A DNA stretch of 64,000 nt from Seongchinamella sediminis. Its GTDB lineage: Bacteria; Pseudomonadota; Gammaproteobacteria; Pseudomonadales; Halieaceae. Below, piece after piece: positions 8,182-15,304 of the stretch. Numbering within the stretch: position 1 is the first letter of the stretch; every line of letters starts with the position of its first letter. A program made the position numbers and the translations under genes. The notes under the pieces are model-generated. The model was given only the letters and a program-made list of their open reading frames with translations, was not told the origin of the DNA and made no database searches. The DNA lies in the NCBI RefSeq assembly GCF_003457605.1, contig NZ_QRAN01000010.1:62001-126000 (forward strand), written 5' to 3'.

Positions 8182-9129
8182 ATGGAGTTCAAGGATTACT
8201 ATGCCATTCTTGGTGTCGAGCCGGACGCGGAAAAAGCGGATATCAAAAACGCATACCGCAAACTGGCGCGCAAGTACCACCCAGACCTCAATCCCGGCGA
8301 TGAGGCCGAGGAAAAGTTCAAGGAAGTAGCCGAAGCCTGGGAAGTGCTGGGGGACGAGACCCGGCGAGCGGAATTTGATGAACTGCGGCGCTACGGCGCA
8401 GCCGGCAGCGGGCACGGCTTCCAGCCGCCGCCCGGGTGGGAGTCGCGGGCGGGCGGCGGCAGCCACCACTTCAGAGGCGACTTCTCGGATTTCTTCAACA
8501 GCATTTTCGGCGCGGAGTTCGAGGGGAGGGATGCCGGACAGGGCTTTGCGCGGGGGCGGCGCGGCCAGGATGTGGAAATCGAGATGCCGGTTTTTCTCGA
8601 GGAGACCCTCAGCGACACACAGAAGCCCGTGGAATACGAACTACCGGTCGTTGAAAACGGTAGGCGGGTTAACCGTCGCAAATCGCTCAAGGTCACCATT
8701 CCCGCGGGTGTTGGCGAAGGTGAACGTATACGCCTGCGCGGTCAGGGTATACCGGGTCAGGGCGGCGCGCCCGATGGCGACCTTTACCTCCACGTTCGCC
8801 TGGTACCCCACCCACTGTTCGACGTACAGGGACACGACCTGCTGATCACCGTGCCGCTGGCTCCCTGGGAGGCCGCTCTCGGTACCAAAGTGACGGTCCC
8901 CACCCTGGACGGTAAAGTCACGCTCACCGTGGCCCCTGACAATCAGGCGGGACGCAAGTTGCGCATCAAGGGCAAGGGTCTGGTCAGCAAGGCAGGCAGG
9001 GGCGACCTCTATGCCGTATTGAAAATCACCATGCCGGCGAAGTCCAGCGACAAGGCCCGCGAGCTGTGGCAGACCCTGGCCGATGAGCTGGACTATGACC
9101 CACGGGCAGAATGGAGAGCGTCGGCATGA
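8182..9129 (+). CDS. cbpA: Curved DNA-binding protein / DnaJ-class co-chaperone CbpA
   Basis: A 315-residue J-domain protein. Residues 1-70 are a J domain with the HPD motif ([11 protein letters not shown]), followed by a Gly/Phe-rich linker and the two C-terminal beta domains, without the DnaJ zinc fingers. This is the CbpA architecture: it stimulates DnaK ATPase and binds curved DNA in stationary phase. The gene overlaps cbpM by 4 bp (ATGA), the usual arrangement with its inhibitor, which confirms the call. Confidence 0.95.
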   Translation: MEFKDYYAILGVEPDAEKADIKNAYRKLARKYHPDLNPGDEAEEKFKEVAEAWEVLGDETRRAEFDELRRYGAAGSGHGFQPPPGWESRAGGGSHHFRGDFSDFFNSIFGAEFEGRDAGQGFARGRRGQDVEIEMPVFLEETLSDTQKPVEYELPVVENGRRVNRRKSLKVTIPAGVGEGERIRLRGQGIPGQGGAPDGDLYLHVRLVPHPLFDVQGHDLLITVPLAPWEAALGTKVTVPTLDGKVTLTVAPDNQAGRKLRIKGKGLVSKAGRGDLYAVLKITMPAKSSDKARELWQTLADELDYDPRAEWRASA

Positions 9130-9437
9130 GCACCAGCATCCTGAGAATCACCGCACGTGAATTTTGCGAACGTGAGGGCGTCACCGAGGAACAGGTCGTG
9201 ACCATTGTAGAGCAGGGCATTGCCCGCCCAACGGCCGGGGGCCAGGCACGCGACTGGGAGTTTGATACGACATCCGCCAGGTGGATGCACAAGGCAATAC
9301 GGCTGCACCGCGATCTCGACCTGGACTGGGTCGCCACGGCAATGCTGGTGGACCTGTTACGCCAGCGCGACCGCCTGCACCGTGAAAACCAGCAGCTGCG
9401 TCAACAACTGCAGCGCTTCGTGGCAGAGGATGGATAG
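9126..9437 (+). CDS. cbpM: Chaperone modulator CbpM
   Basis: A 103-residue MerR-like helical protein that binds the J domain of CbpA and blocks its co-chaperone and DNA-binding activities. An N-terminal helix-turn-helix-like region ([20 protein letters not shown]) is followed by a C-terminal coiled coil ([20 protein letters not shown]). ATG 9126 overlaps the cbpA stop; an earlier in-frame start at 9111 would lie inside cbpA and is less likely. Confidence 0.92.
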   Translation: MSTSILRITAREFCEREGVTEEQVVTIVEQGIARPTAGGQARDWEFDTTSARWMHKAIRLHRDLDLDWVATAMLVDLLRQRDRLHRENQQLRQQLQRFVAEDG

Positions 9438-9464
9438 GCCTTTCGCCTAGCCTCCCACTACACA

Positions 9465-9485
9465 GCCTCCTGCGGGGCCCTTTTT
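9465..9485 (+). terminator. Probable intrinsic terminator of cbpA-cbpM
   Basis: GCCTC-CTGC-GGGGC forms a 5-bp stem followed by CC and five T, 28 bp after the cbpM stop. The stem is short but the T-run makes it the best terminator candidate in this part of the window. Confidence 0.5.
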
Positions 9486-9530
9486 GTTGGTAGCGAACAA
9501 GGTTCGCCGGAGCAATTGCCCTCACCTTTG

Positions 9531-9558
9531 TCCGGTAACATCGCAGCGATGTTCCGGA
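9531..9558 (+). other. Strong 28-base hairpin in the cbpM-lipoprotein gap
   Basis: TCCGG-T-AACATCG, loop CAG, then CGATGTT-CCGGA: twelve paired bases with one bulged T. There is no T-run. It lies 59-86 bp upstream of the lipoprotein ATG and could be a 5'-leader structure or an operator. Confidence 0.5.
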
Positions 9559-9585
9559 TGATCTGAATTCCGGCTTGTCGCGTAT

Positions 9586-9612
9586 TTGTCCCAGTTACAT
9601 TGACTGGGACAA
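9586..9612 (+). promoter_or_regulatory. Inverted repeat covering the ribosome-binding site of the lipoprotein gene
   Basis: TTGTCCCAGT-N7-ACTGGGACAA is a perfect 10-bp inverted repeat whose right arm contains the only Shine-Dalgarno-like GGGA (9607-9610 region) before ATG 9617. In RNA it would hide the ribosome-binding site; in DNA it could be an operator. Confidence 0.5.
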
Positions 9613-9616
9613 CATC

Positions 9617-11635
9617 ATGTTACGGCAGGCCGCCCGCAAAATACGCCATGTGCTCACTTTGCTCGTGGGCCTTGCGCTGCTCGCCGGCTGCGACAGCGGT
9701 TCCAGTGGCGGCTCCCGGGAACAGTCCACGGCTGAATCACCTTTCTGCCCGGCATCGGATGCACCGGTGGTCAACAAGGTCGACCCGGCACTCGCGTCGC
9801 TTTACGGCATTCCCGCGGAACAAAAGCAGACCCTGCAAACCATTCGCAACGCCATCTTCGGCGGCAGCCTGATCAACGCGGCCCTGCAGCAGACCACCAT
9901 CTCGGGTGAGGAGCCACCGGTATTTCCGCTGGAGTTGCGGGACAGGTCCATCCTGGTGTGGCGGATCGACCCGGCGCAGGTTGAAGCCTTCAGCCGGGAG
10001 ATCGGGCTGCAAAATCCGCTCACCCTGGCCCGCGCCCCGCTCCCGGGTGTCGCCGACCGATCAGCCAGCAGCACAGAAGGTCACTACTACCTGCTGGCCG
10101 ATATCGCCAACACGGCGCGGGGCGAACGGGGAGCGAAGCTGGAATGGAAAACCTTTGTCAGCCGGGACAGTGACCCTACACCGCGCCTGTACCGGTTCAG
10201 CAAGGCCACCAGCAAGGCCGGCCTGGACCTGCTTGAGCCGCGCGACGTGGCCGCCAGCGAGCTGCAGGTGAGCAAGAGCGATGAGGGAGTCAGTGTCCTG
10301 CTCAATGGTGCAGCCGACAGCCTGGAAGTGGATATTCCCCTGGGTAACACGGCTGCGGCGGAGCCCTTGCTGCTGAGCGAGGAGTTTCTCACCGCCGGCG
10401 AGCAGACACTGGGGCCCAACGGCCTTCAGTCCCGCTACTACTACGACGGCAGTTCGGTCAGCGCGCCTTTCAGCTCCATCGCTGTCGACCAGGTGCGACT
10501 TACCGGCAACCAGCCCTGGCTGGCCTACACCGAGAACCTGGCGCAGGTGCTGGTTGCCGGGCAGGTCAGCGAGCACCTGGTGCAACCGGCCAATGAGGCC
10601 TTCGAGGCCAGCCCCGGGGCTCCCTGTGTCGCCGGCCCCGAGGGAGCGGGCAGTGCTGCCGAACTGTTCAGCTGCCTGGTTGGCCAGGCCCTGTCCGGGC
10701 AATCGCCGCCGGCCGTGTACGCGGCGCTTTATGCCGCCGCCGACAACCTGGGTCTTTCCCCATCCGGCCTCGCCACCCTGCACTACGGCATAGCCGATCT
10801 CTACCAGGCCCTGGCCGTGTACGCCGGTGCCGAGCGGCCCAAGCTGTTCTTCGCCCTCAAGCCCGAACCCAGGGCCATATTCATCAACTTCGAGATTCCC
10901 GAAGACCGGGCCGAAGACTTCAGGCAGGCCTTCCTGCCGGACAGCTTTGAACTGGCGCAGATCCGCTTTTACCCGGAGCAGTGCGAGCCGGTTTACGCGG
11001 TGTCGCTGAATGTCTATGAGGCCACCGGGCAGAACCTGGACAGCTTTCGCGCCGAGTGGTCCACCTACGTGATCAACCCCGCGGAAGCGGACCCCCAGCC
11101 CCGCTTCATGGTGCTGGAAGCCCAGTCCACCGCCGGCGGCCTGGACCCGGTGATCGCCCTTGAACGGTACCGTGACTGGCAGCAACGCAACCCCGGGCAG
11201 GCTTTTAATTTCCTTGACCCTGAAACGCTGATCCAGCTGATCGAGGAGCCCAATGAGAACTTCAGCTATTCCCTGGACAGGGCGAACGGCGTTCGCATAC
11301 AGCTCAGCGACGGCGAGGAGGACATCTCGGTAGACGTCGCCATAGCCTACCCGGAACCGGCGGACATTCTCACCACCCGGCCGCTGGTGACCTGGATGGA
11401 AGCCAACGATTTTGTGTACTGGCAGGAGGTCGCGGACATCCTCAAGTACGACAGCAAGGTGATGTTTGCCGAGCTACTGGTGTTCGAGGCCCAGCCATCC
11501 GACACCATTATCGATACCACTTTTGAGGCTTACGTTAAGCCCGAGCCGCTGCCCATCATACTCTGGAACGGCCCGCAGAATATCGCCCTGGAGCCTTGGG
11601 GCAACCTGGACGATATCCCGGTGCTGGCCGAGTAA
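9617..11635 (+). CDS. Large lipoprotein with two copies of an unrecognised domain
   Basis: A 672-residue protein with a lipoprotein signal peptide (LLVGLALLAGC, lipidated Cys near residue 24) and a Gly/Ser linker, so it is probably anchored in the outer or inner membrane facing the periplasm. I do not recognise the family. Residues of about 85-290 and 410-640 resemble each other: each starts with a strand and helix (LVWRIDPAQVEAFSREIG versus INFEIPEDRAEDFRQAF), then a tyrosine-rich strand, a W-(K/S)-T-(F/Y)-V segment, a PTPRLYRF / PQPRFMVLEA strand and a long beta region. This indicates an internal duplication. ATG 9617 is chosen because it precedes the signal peptide directly; an upstream TTG would place 14 polar residues ahead of it. 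Confidence 0.75.
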   Translation: MLRQAARKIRHVLTLLVGLALLAGCDSGSSGGSREQSTAESPFCPASDAPVVNKVDPALASLYGIPAEQKQTLQTIRNAIFGGSLINAALQQTTISGEEPPVFPLELRDRSILVWRIDPAQVEAFSREIGLQNPLTLARAPLPGVADRSASSTEGHYYLLADIANTARGERGAKLEWKTFVSRDSDPTPRLYRFSKATSKAGLDLLEPRDVAASELQVSKSDEGVSVLLNGAADSLEVDIPLGNTAAAEPLLLSEEFLTAGEQTLGPNGLQSRYYYDGSSVSAPFSSIAVDQVRLTGNQPWLAYTENLAQVLVAGQVSEHLVQPANEAFEASPGAPCVAGPEGAGSAAELFSCLVGQALSGQSPPAVYAALYAAADNLGLSPSGLATLHYGIADLYQALAVYAGAERPKLFFALKPEPRAIFINFEIPEDRAEDFRQAFLPDSFELAQIRFYPEQCEPVYAVSLNVYEATGQNLDSFRAEWSTYVINPAEADPQPRFMVLEAQSTAGGLDPVIALERYRDWQQRNPGQAFNFLDPETLIQLIEEPNENFSYSLDRANGVRIQLSDGEEDISVDVAIAYPEPADILTTRPLVTWMEANDFVYWQEVADILKYDSKVMFAELLVFEAQPSDTIIDTTFEAYVKPEPLPIILWNGPQNIALEPWGNLDDIPVLAE

Positions 11636-11649
11636 GAGCTGATCCCCGT

Positions 11650-11976
11650 TCATTGCCCTGTGTGGCGTGAAGGCTTCGGAACCTCCATGTCCGTGTCGGG
11701 CCGGCCCCACAGCCCGGTCGCCCGCACGGTGGCGGCCACAGCGGCAGCAAGCGCTTCGCCGGCATTTGCAGACTCATCCAGCAGCGCGATCCCGCGATCC
11801 GGGTCGCCGGCAACGCCATTGGCGGTGAGGTAGGCAAGCCCCCGCCGGGTTCTGGCGGTAATGGTGTCTACTGCCTCACCCGTATCTGTTGGTCCCCCCG
11901 GCGACGCCACCGATGCGAGCGCGCCACAGCACTGTTTAAACCGTTTGCCGCTGCCGCAGGTAAAAAGCTGATCTGA
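11650..11976 (-). pseudogene. Remnant of a SEC-C / Sel1-repeat gene
   Basis: Reading right to left, the frame opens directly after a TGA at 11977-11979 with SDQLFTCGSGKRFKQCCG, a clear SEC-C zinc motif (C-G-S-G-K-x-F-K-x-C-C), followed by a Sel1/TPR-like repeat (ARTRRGLAYLTANGV, then GIALLDESANAGEALAA) and a stop at 11650. No ATG, GTG or TTG precedes the SEC-C motif in frame, the first being a GTG after it. Such N-termini occur ahead of prolyl-4-hydroxylase-type domains, which are missing here. The sequence therefore looks like a gene that has lost its start and its C-terminal enzyme domain. It could still yield an 86-residue product from the GTG at 11910. Confidence 0.6.
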
Positions 11977-12006
11977 TCAAGCGGCAGCGCCGTAGGCTGT
12001 AGTAAG

Positions 12007-12028
12007 TGATGACGCCTGAGCGCCATCA
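12007..12028. other. 9-bp dyad in the dps leader
   Basis: TGATGACGC-CTGA-GCGCCATCA pairs with one A-C mismatch and ends about 28 bp before the dps start. It could be a leader hairpin or an operator. Confidence 0.3.
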
Positions 12029-12056
12029 TTCAGTCACCAGCAACACGGAGGAAACC

Positions 12057-12626
12057 ATGAACGCCCATTCAGGCAACCATGTCACCAACTTCACAGTACC
12101 GGGGCTCGCGGCGTCGCAGGCTGACGCAATCATCGGCATCCTGGAAGAACGCATGGTCGCCACTATCGATCTGCAACTGACGCTGAAACACGTTCACTGG
12201 AACGTTGTCGGACCCAACTTTATCAGCGTGCATGAAATGCTGGACCCGCAGGTAGACGCCGTACGCGAGATGACCGACACCGTGGCGGAGCGTATCGCCA
12301 GCCTCGGTGGCGTTCCGCTGGGTACGCCCGGCGCGGTCATCGAACGCCGCAGCTGGCAGGACTATTCGCTCGGCAAGGCCACCGTCAACGAGCACCTCGG
12401 CGCCCTCGATATCGTCTATGCGGGTATCAACAGCGATCACCGCGCCGCCATCGCACGGCTCGCCGACCTCGATCCCGTCTCCGAGGATATGCTCATCGGC
12501 CACCTGGCCCAGCTGGAGCAGTTCCAGTGGTTTGTGCGCGCCCACCTGGAATCCGCCGGTGGGGAGCTGCCCACAGCAGATGTGCACAGCGAGCGCGCCG
12601 CTGCCCGGGCGGCCAGCAAGGCCTGA
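12057..12626 (+). CDS. dps: Dps family DNA-protecting ferritin
   Basis: A 189-residue ferritin-like four-helix protein that stores iron with hydrogen peroxide as oxidant and binds DNA. All five ferroxidase residues of the inter-subunit site are present: H47 (KHVHWNVVGP), H59, D63 (HEMLD), D74 and E78 (DTVAER). The short C-terminal tail is Ala/Lys/Arg-bearing. ATG 12057 follows a strong GGAGGAAACC. It heads a run with two small genes on the same strand, 69 and 65 bp apart, probably a stress unit. Confidence 0.95.
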   Translation: MNAHSGNHVTNFTVPGLAASQADAIIGILEERMVATIDLQLTLKHVHWNVVGPNFISVHEMLDPQVDAVREMTDTVAERIASLGGVPLGTPGAVIERRSWQDYSLGKATVNEHLGALDIVYAGINSDHRAAIARLADLDPVSEDMLIGHLAQLEQFQWFVRAHLESAGGELPTADVHSERAAARAASKA

Positions 12627-12638
12627 CATTACCACCTG

Positions 12639-12657
12639 GGGGCGCCACCAGCGCCCC
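12639..12657 (+). other. Hairpin between dps and the next gene
   Basis: GGGGCGC-CACCA-GCGCCCC is a perfect 7-bp stem 12 bp behind the dps stop without a T-run. It probably limits 3' decay or reduces readthrough, making dps the most abundant transcript of the unit. Confidence 0.45.
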
Positions 12658-12694
12658 TCCACTCACCAGCCACCGCAGACAACGAGGCCCAGCA

Positions 12695-13030
12695 ATGAAC
12701 ATTACCGTAGAGACATTCTTGAAAGCACAGCCCGGCGACAGCTCCGAACCCGTCGGCCCTAGCCGGCTGACCCTGGACGACAGCGCCTACCAGAACCTCC
12801 TCAAGTTAGAGCAGCAACTGATGGAATCAGACTCGCCCGAGCTTGTCATACCGGCCCGGCGCGTTGACGTCGATGCTCCTGCCGGGGTCGGCCCCCTGGA
12901 CGCGCCGCAAATGCGCGTGTTCCTTGACCCCTCGAAAGACGCCGCGCACTTTCACCTGGTAGCCAGGCGCGGAAGCGATGGCGCGCTGGTTTACACCGAG
13001 CCGACCATGATCAGGATGCTGGCCGTATAA
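12695..13030 (+). CDS. Hypothetical 111-residue protein downstream of dps
   Basis: A soluble acidic protein without signal peptide or membrane segment. Visible are an N-terminal helix-like part (DSAYQNLLKLEQQLMES) and a C-terminal beta-like part (QMRVFLDPSKDAAHFHLVAR, then DGALVYTEP). I do not recognise the family. ATG 12695 is chosen because an upstream extension of the frame overlaps dps and lacks a ribosome-binding site. Its position between dps and a stress-type membrane protein suggests a stress role, by context only. Confidence 0.65.
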   Translation: MNITVETFLKAQPGDSSEPVGPSRLTLDDSAYQNLLKLEQQLMESDSPELVIPARRVDVDAPAGVGPLDAPQMRVFLDPSKDAAHFHLVARRGSDGALVYTEPTMIRMLAV

Positions 13031-13060
13031 GCGCGCTCTGCACTCGCGCCAGCGTGCCCC

Positions 13061-13087
13061 AGCAACCGGAGCAACCGGAGCAACCGG
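13061..13087 (+). repeat. Three 9-bp direct repeats ending in the ribosome-binding site
   Basis: AGCAACCGG is repeated three times without interruption, and the bases after the third copy complete GGAG five bases before ATG 13095. Each junction also makes GGAG, so the leader holds three Shine-Dalgarno-like boxes in 9-base steps. Confidence 0.8.
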
Positions 13088-13094
13088 AGTTAAT

Positions 13095-13598
13095 ATGAAA
13101 CAACGTTATTTTTTCTTTGTTAGTACTTTTGCGGACGGCAAACAGGTCATCGAAGATCTGAAAAGCTTTGGCGTTAGCGAAGATGACCTGCACGTTATCG
13201 CCAATGATGAGGTCATCCTCGAGCCCCTTCCCGAGGCGGACATCACCCACCGCAGCGACGTGGTGCAGGCCGCCAAACGCGGCGCGGCCACCGGCGGCGC
13301 CATGGGGCTGCTGGGTAGCCTGGTCGCGGTCACCGTGCCCCCGGCGGGCCTGACCCTGGGGGGCGGGGCGATTCTGGCCGGCACCGCGCTGGGCACCGCT
13401 CTCGGCACCTGGTTCAGCACCCTGGTCGGCGTCAGCGTCCCCAACCAGGAGGTGGAAGATTACCGCGAGCGGATTGACCGCGGCGAACTGATGGTGATCG
13501 TGGACTGCGAGCCAGACCAGCATTCACAGCTGGCGGCCATGCTGGAGTCCCGGCACTCCGGGACATTATTGCAACGGGGTAATCTGGACGCCGCCTGA
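13095..13598 (+). CDS. Glycine-zipper membrane stress protein (general stress protein 17M-like)
   Basis: A 167-residue protein. The N-terminal 55 residues resemble a ferredoxin-like fold (FFFVSTFADGKQVIEDLKSF, then DDLHVIAND), followed by two Gly/Ala-rich hydrophobic stretches (about 62-120, AATGGAMGLLGSLVAVTVPP and GGAILAGTALGTALGTW) typical of YflT/DUF1269-like proteins, and an acidic C-terminal strand (GELMVIVDCEPDQ). Such proteins are often induced with Dps under stress, but their function is unknown. ATG 13095 has GGAG at 5 bases. Confidence 0.7.
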   Translation: MKQRYFFFVSTFADGKQVIEDLKSFGVSEDDLHVIANDEVILEPLPEADITHRSDVVQAAKRGAATGGAMGLLGSLVAVTVPPAGLTLGGGAILAGTALGTALGTWFSTLVGVSVPNQEVEDYRERIDRGELMVIVDCEPDQHSQLAAMLESRHSGTLLQRGNLDAA

Positions 13599-13643
13599 AT
13601 GCAGCGGCGTTCAACCGCGTTCCAGCCCCGCACCTGCTGTCTG

Positions 13644-14609
13644 TCAGCGCCGCCCACTCACCTGTTCCAGGGTGCGCTGGTACTCGGCAGCGTGCCGTCC
13701 GCCCAGGGCGACCGCGCGCCGGGCGTGCACCAGCGCCTCCTGCCGCTGGCCCTGCCTGAATAACAGCATCGCCAGATTGTTGTGCGCGGGTGCGTAGCGT
13801 TCATCCTGCAGTAATATGTCGCGATACACCGAAACAGCTGCCTGCGCCGCGCTCGCAGCAGCATATGCTTCGGCCAGCATCATCTGCAGCGGCACGTTTG
13901 CCGGCCATCTGCGGACACCTGCCTGCGCGGCAGCCACAGCAGCTTCGGCCTCACCCTGCTGCAGGAAGTCAGCCAGTGCCACCAGGTAGCGCTGCTGTGG
14001 TATGAAGGTGGGCAGTTCTCCGGGCGGCAGCGCAACAAAACCCCAGTAGTCACTGCGCTGCCAGGTTCTTTCAAATACCCGCAAGGACGATACCCGGCGC
14101 CGGGTCTCGCCGGAACGCAATACGATGTCACCGGCCTCCAGGTCATAGCCGACTACCACGGCGTAATGCCAGCGCGGAATGAGATCTACCCCCAGATTCT
14201 GCATGACCAGCACGGGGCTCCCTGCGTCCACCGCCGCCAACAGCGCCTCCAGGCGAGGTTCCACCATAATCGGTATCACCTGCTGTTGCCGCGCGGCGGC
14301 CAGCATTTCGACCTGCAGGCTGCCCTGCTTCGCGGGCACATAAACAGCGTCCACCAGGTCGTCCGGTTTTACATCGCGACCGGCAGTGGTGAGCAGGGTG
14401 GCGAGCGCCGCCGGGCCACACTGGTAGGCCGACTGGGGATAAAAGGCGACCTGCTCAAGCTCCCGACTGGCGCTGTACCCGATGCCGCCGCCATCCCTGG
14501 CGTCCATGAGCTGGTCAAACTGGGGGGAACTGGCGCACCCGGCAAGCGCCAGCAGCAGCGTCGCGGCCGCCCGGTAACGCTTGGCTACAGTGCTCCCCGC
14601 TGAGCGCAA
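13644..14609 (-). CDS. C39-like cysteine peptidase lipoprotein with TPR region (PA2778-like)
   Basis: A 321-residue protein with a lipoprotein signal (LLLALAGC) and a papain-like C39 domain (about 45-205): the catalytic Cys is in YQCGPAALATLL, His in RWHYAVVVGYD and Asp in AGDIVLRSG, so the triad is complete. Residues 215-320 form two to three TPR-like helical pairs (YAPAHNNLAMLLFRQGQ, QEALVHARRAVALGG). Pseudomonas PA2778-family proteins have this layout. Unlike the ABC-fused C39 domains that cleave bacteriocin leaders, this one stands alone in the periplasm; its substrate is unknown. The start is a TTG (14607-14609), the only start before the signal peptide. It follows the PA2779-like gene by 37 bp. 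Confidence 0.82.
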   Translation of the reverse strand: MRSAGSTVAKRYRAAATLLLALAGCASSPQFDQLMDARDGGGIGYSASRELEQVAFYPQSAYQCGPAALATLLTTAGRDVKPDDLVDAVYVPAKQGSLQVEMLAAARQQQVIPIMVEPRLEALLAAVDAGSPVLVMQNLGVDLIPRWHYAVVVGYDLEAGDIVLRSGETRRRVSSLRVFERTWQRSDYWGFVALPPGELPTFIPQQRYLVALADFLQQGEAEAAVAAAQAGVRRWPANVPLQMMLAEAYAAASAAQAAVSVYRDILLQDERYAPAHNNLAMLLFRQGQRQEALVHARRAVALGGRHAAEYQRTLEQVSGRR

Positions 14610-14646
14610 GGCCTTCAGCTACTGCCCTGCTGCCGGTAATGACTGG

Positions 14647-15030
14647 CTAGATTTTGGGAAAAATATCCGTGACACCGGCGATGTCCAGCAGGATAAGGAT
14701 AAGCAGTACCAGGGCGATCGTGCCCAGCACGCCCGACCCCGCCGGCAGCTCGTCGATATTCTGGTGCAGGCTGGCAACTTCTGCATCGGTCAGGCTGGCA
14801 ATGCGCATTTGCGCGTTGGCCGGGTCAACACCGAACTCGGTGAGTTGCCTGGCAACATCCTCGCGGCTCACCAGCGCCAGCAACTCGCTACGCTGATCGC
14901 TGACAAGCTGCTCCTGCACCAGATCCCGGGAATCAATCACTCCCGCGTTGACGCTGCTGCAAAGGCTGGCCCCGGGCAGCAGGATAACGAGGAAGTAGAT
15001 GAAAAACCTGTTGCGGATGGAATTGTGCAT
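14647..15030 (-). CDS. PA2779-family small membrane protein
   Basis: A 127-residue protein: a hydrophobic signal-like segment (YFLVILLPGASLCSS), a helical middle (SREDVARQLTEFGVDPANAQ, then IASLTDAEVASLHQNIDELP) and a C-terminal membrane helix (VLGTIALVLLILILLDIAG). The family is found beside PA2778-type C39 peptidases. ATG 15030 follows GGAG; the longer frame upstream has no signal-like start. The Cys protease downstream suggests that this protein or its helical middle part may be the substrate or anchor, which is inference. Confidence 0.8.
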   Translation of the reverse strand: MHNSIRNRFFIYFLVILLPGASLCSSVNAGVIDSRDLVQEQLVSDQRSELLALVSREDVARQLTEFGVDPANAQMRIASLTDAEVASLHQNIDELPAGSGVLGTIALVLLILILLDIAGVTDIFPKI

Positions 15031-15304
15031 GGAATGCTCCCTGTGTGTTGGAGTGACTCTGTCACCGATTATGCACCACCCGGGGTGTGGGAACGGTGCT
15101 AACAGTGCCCTGATCCCTACAAAACCTGTGGTTTTAGCAGGGCCCGGGGCGGGCACGAGGGGCGTACTATACCCTGTACGCGCACAACTTGCAGACTACT
15201 CGGGGCAGGTGGCGACCGCCGCACGGGGCAGGACGCCATGGGAAACGGCATCCGTCAGTGCGCAGCAACGCCGCCGGCGCCGGGATGGCAGACACCACCG
15301 TGGA

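Noticed and set aside
10061-11185. 374-codon open frame on the minus strand
   Set aside because: It is antisense to the duplicated-domain lipoprotein, which has a signal peptide, a lipobox and internal repeats in its own frame.
13061-13087. Possible CRISPR or mobile-element repeat
   Set aside because: Only three 9-bp direct copies without spacers; the same holds for 19085-19134.
15031-15304. Possible small gene or RNA between the PA2779-like gene and fadE
   Set aside because: No supported start, ribosome-binding site or stable structure with a T-run was found in the 274 bp.
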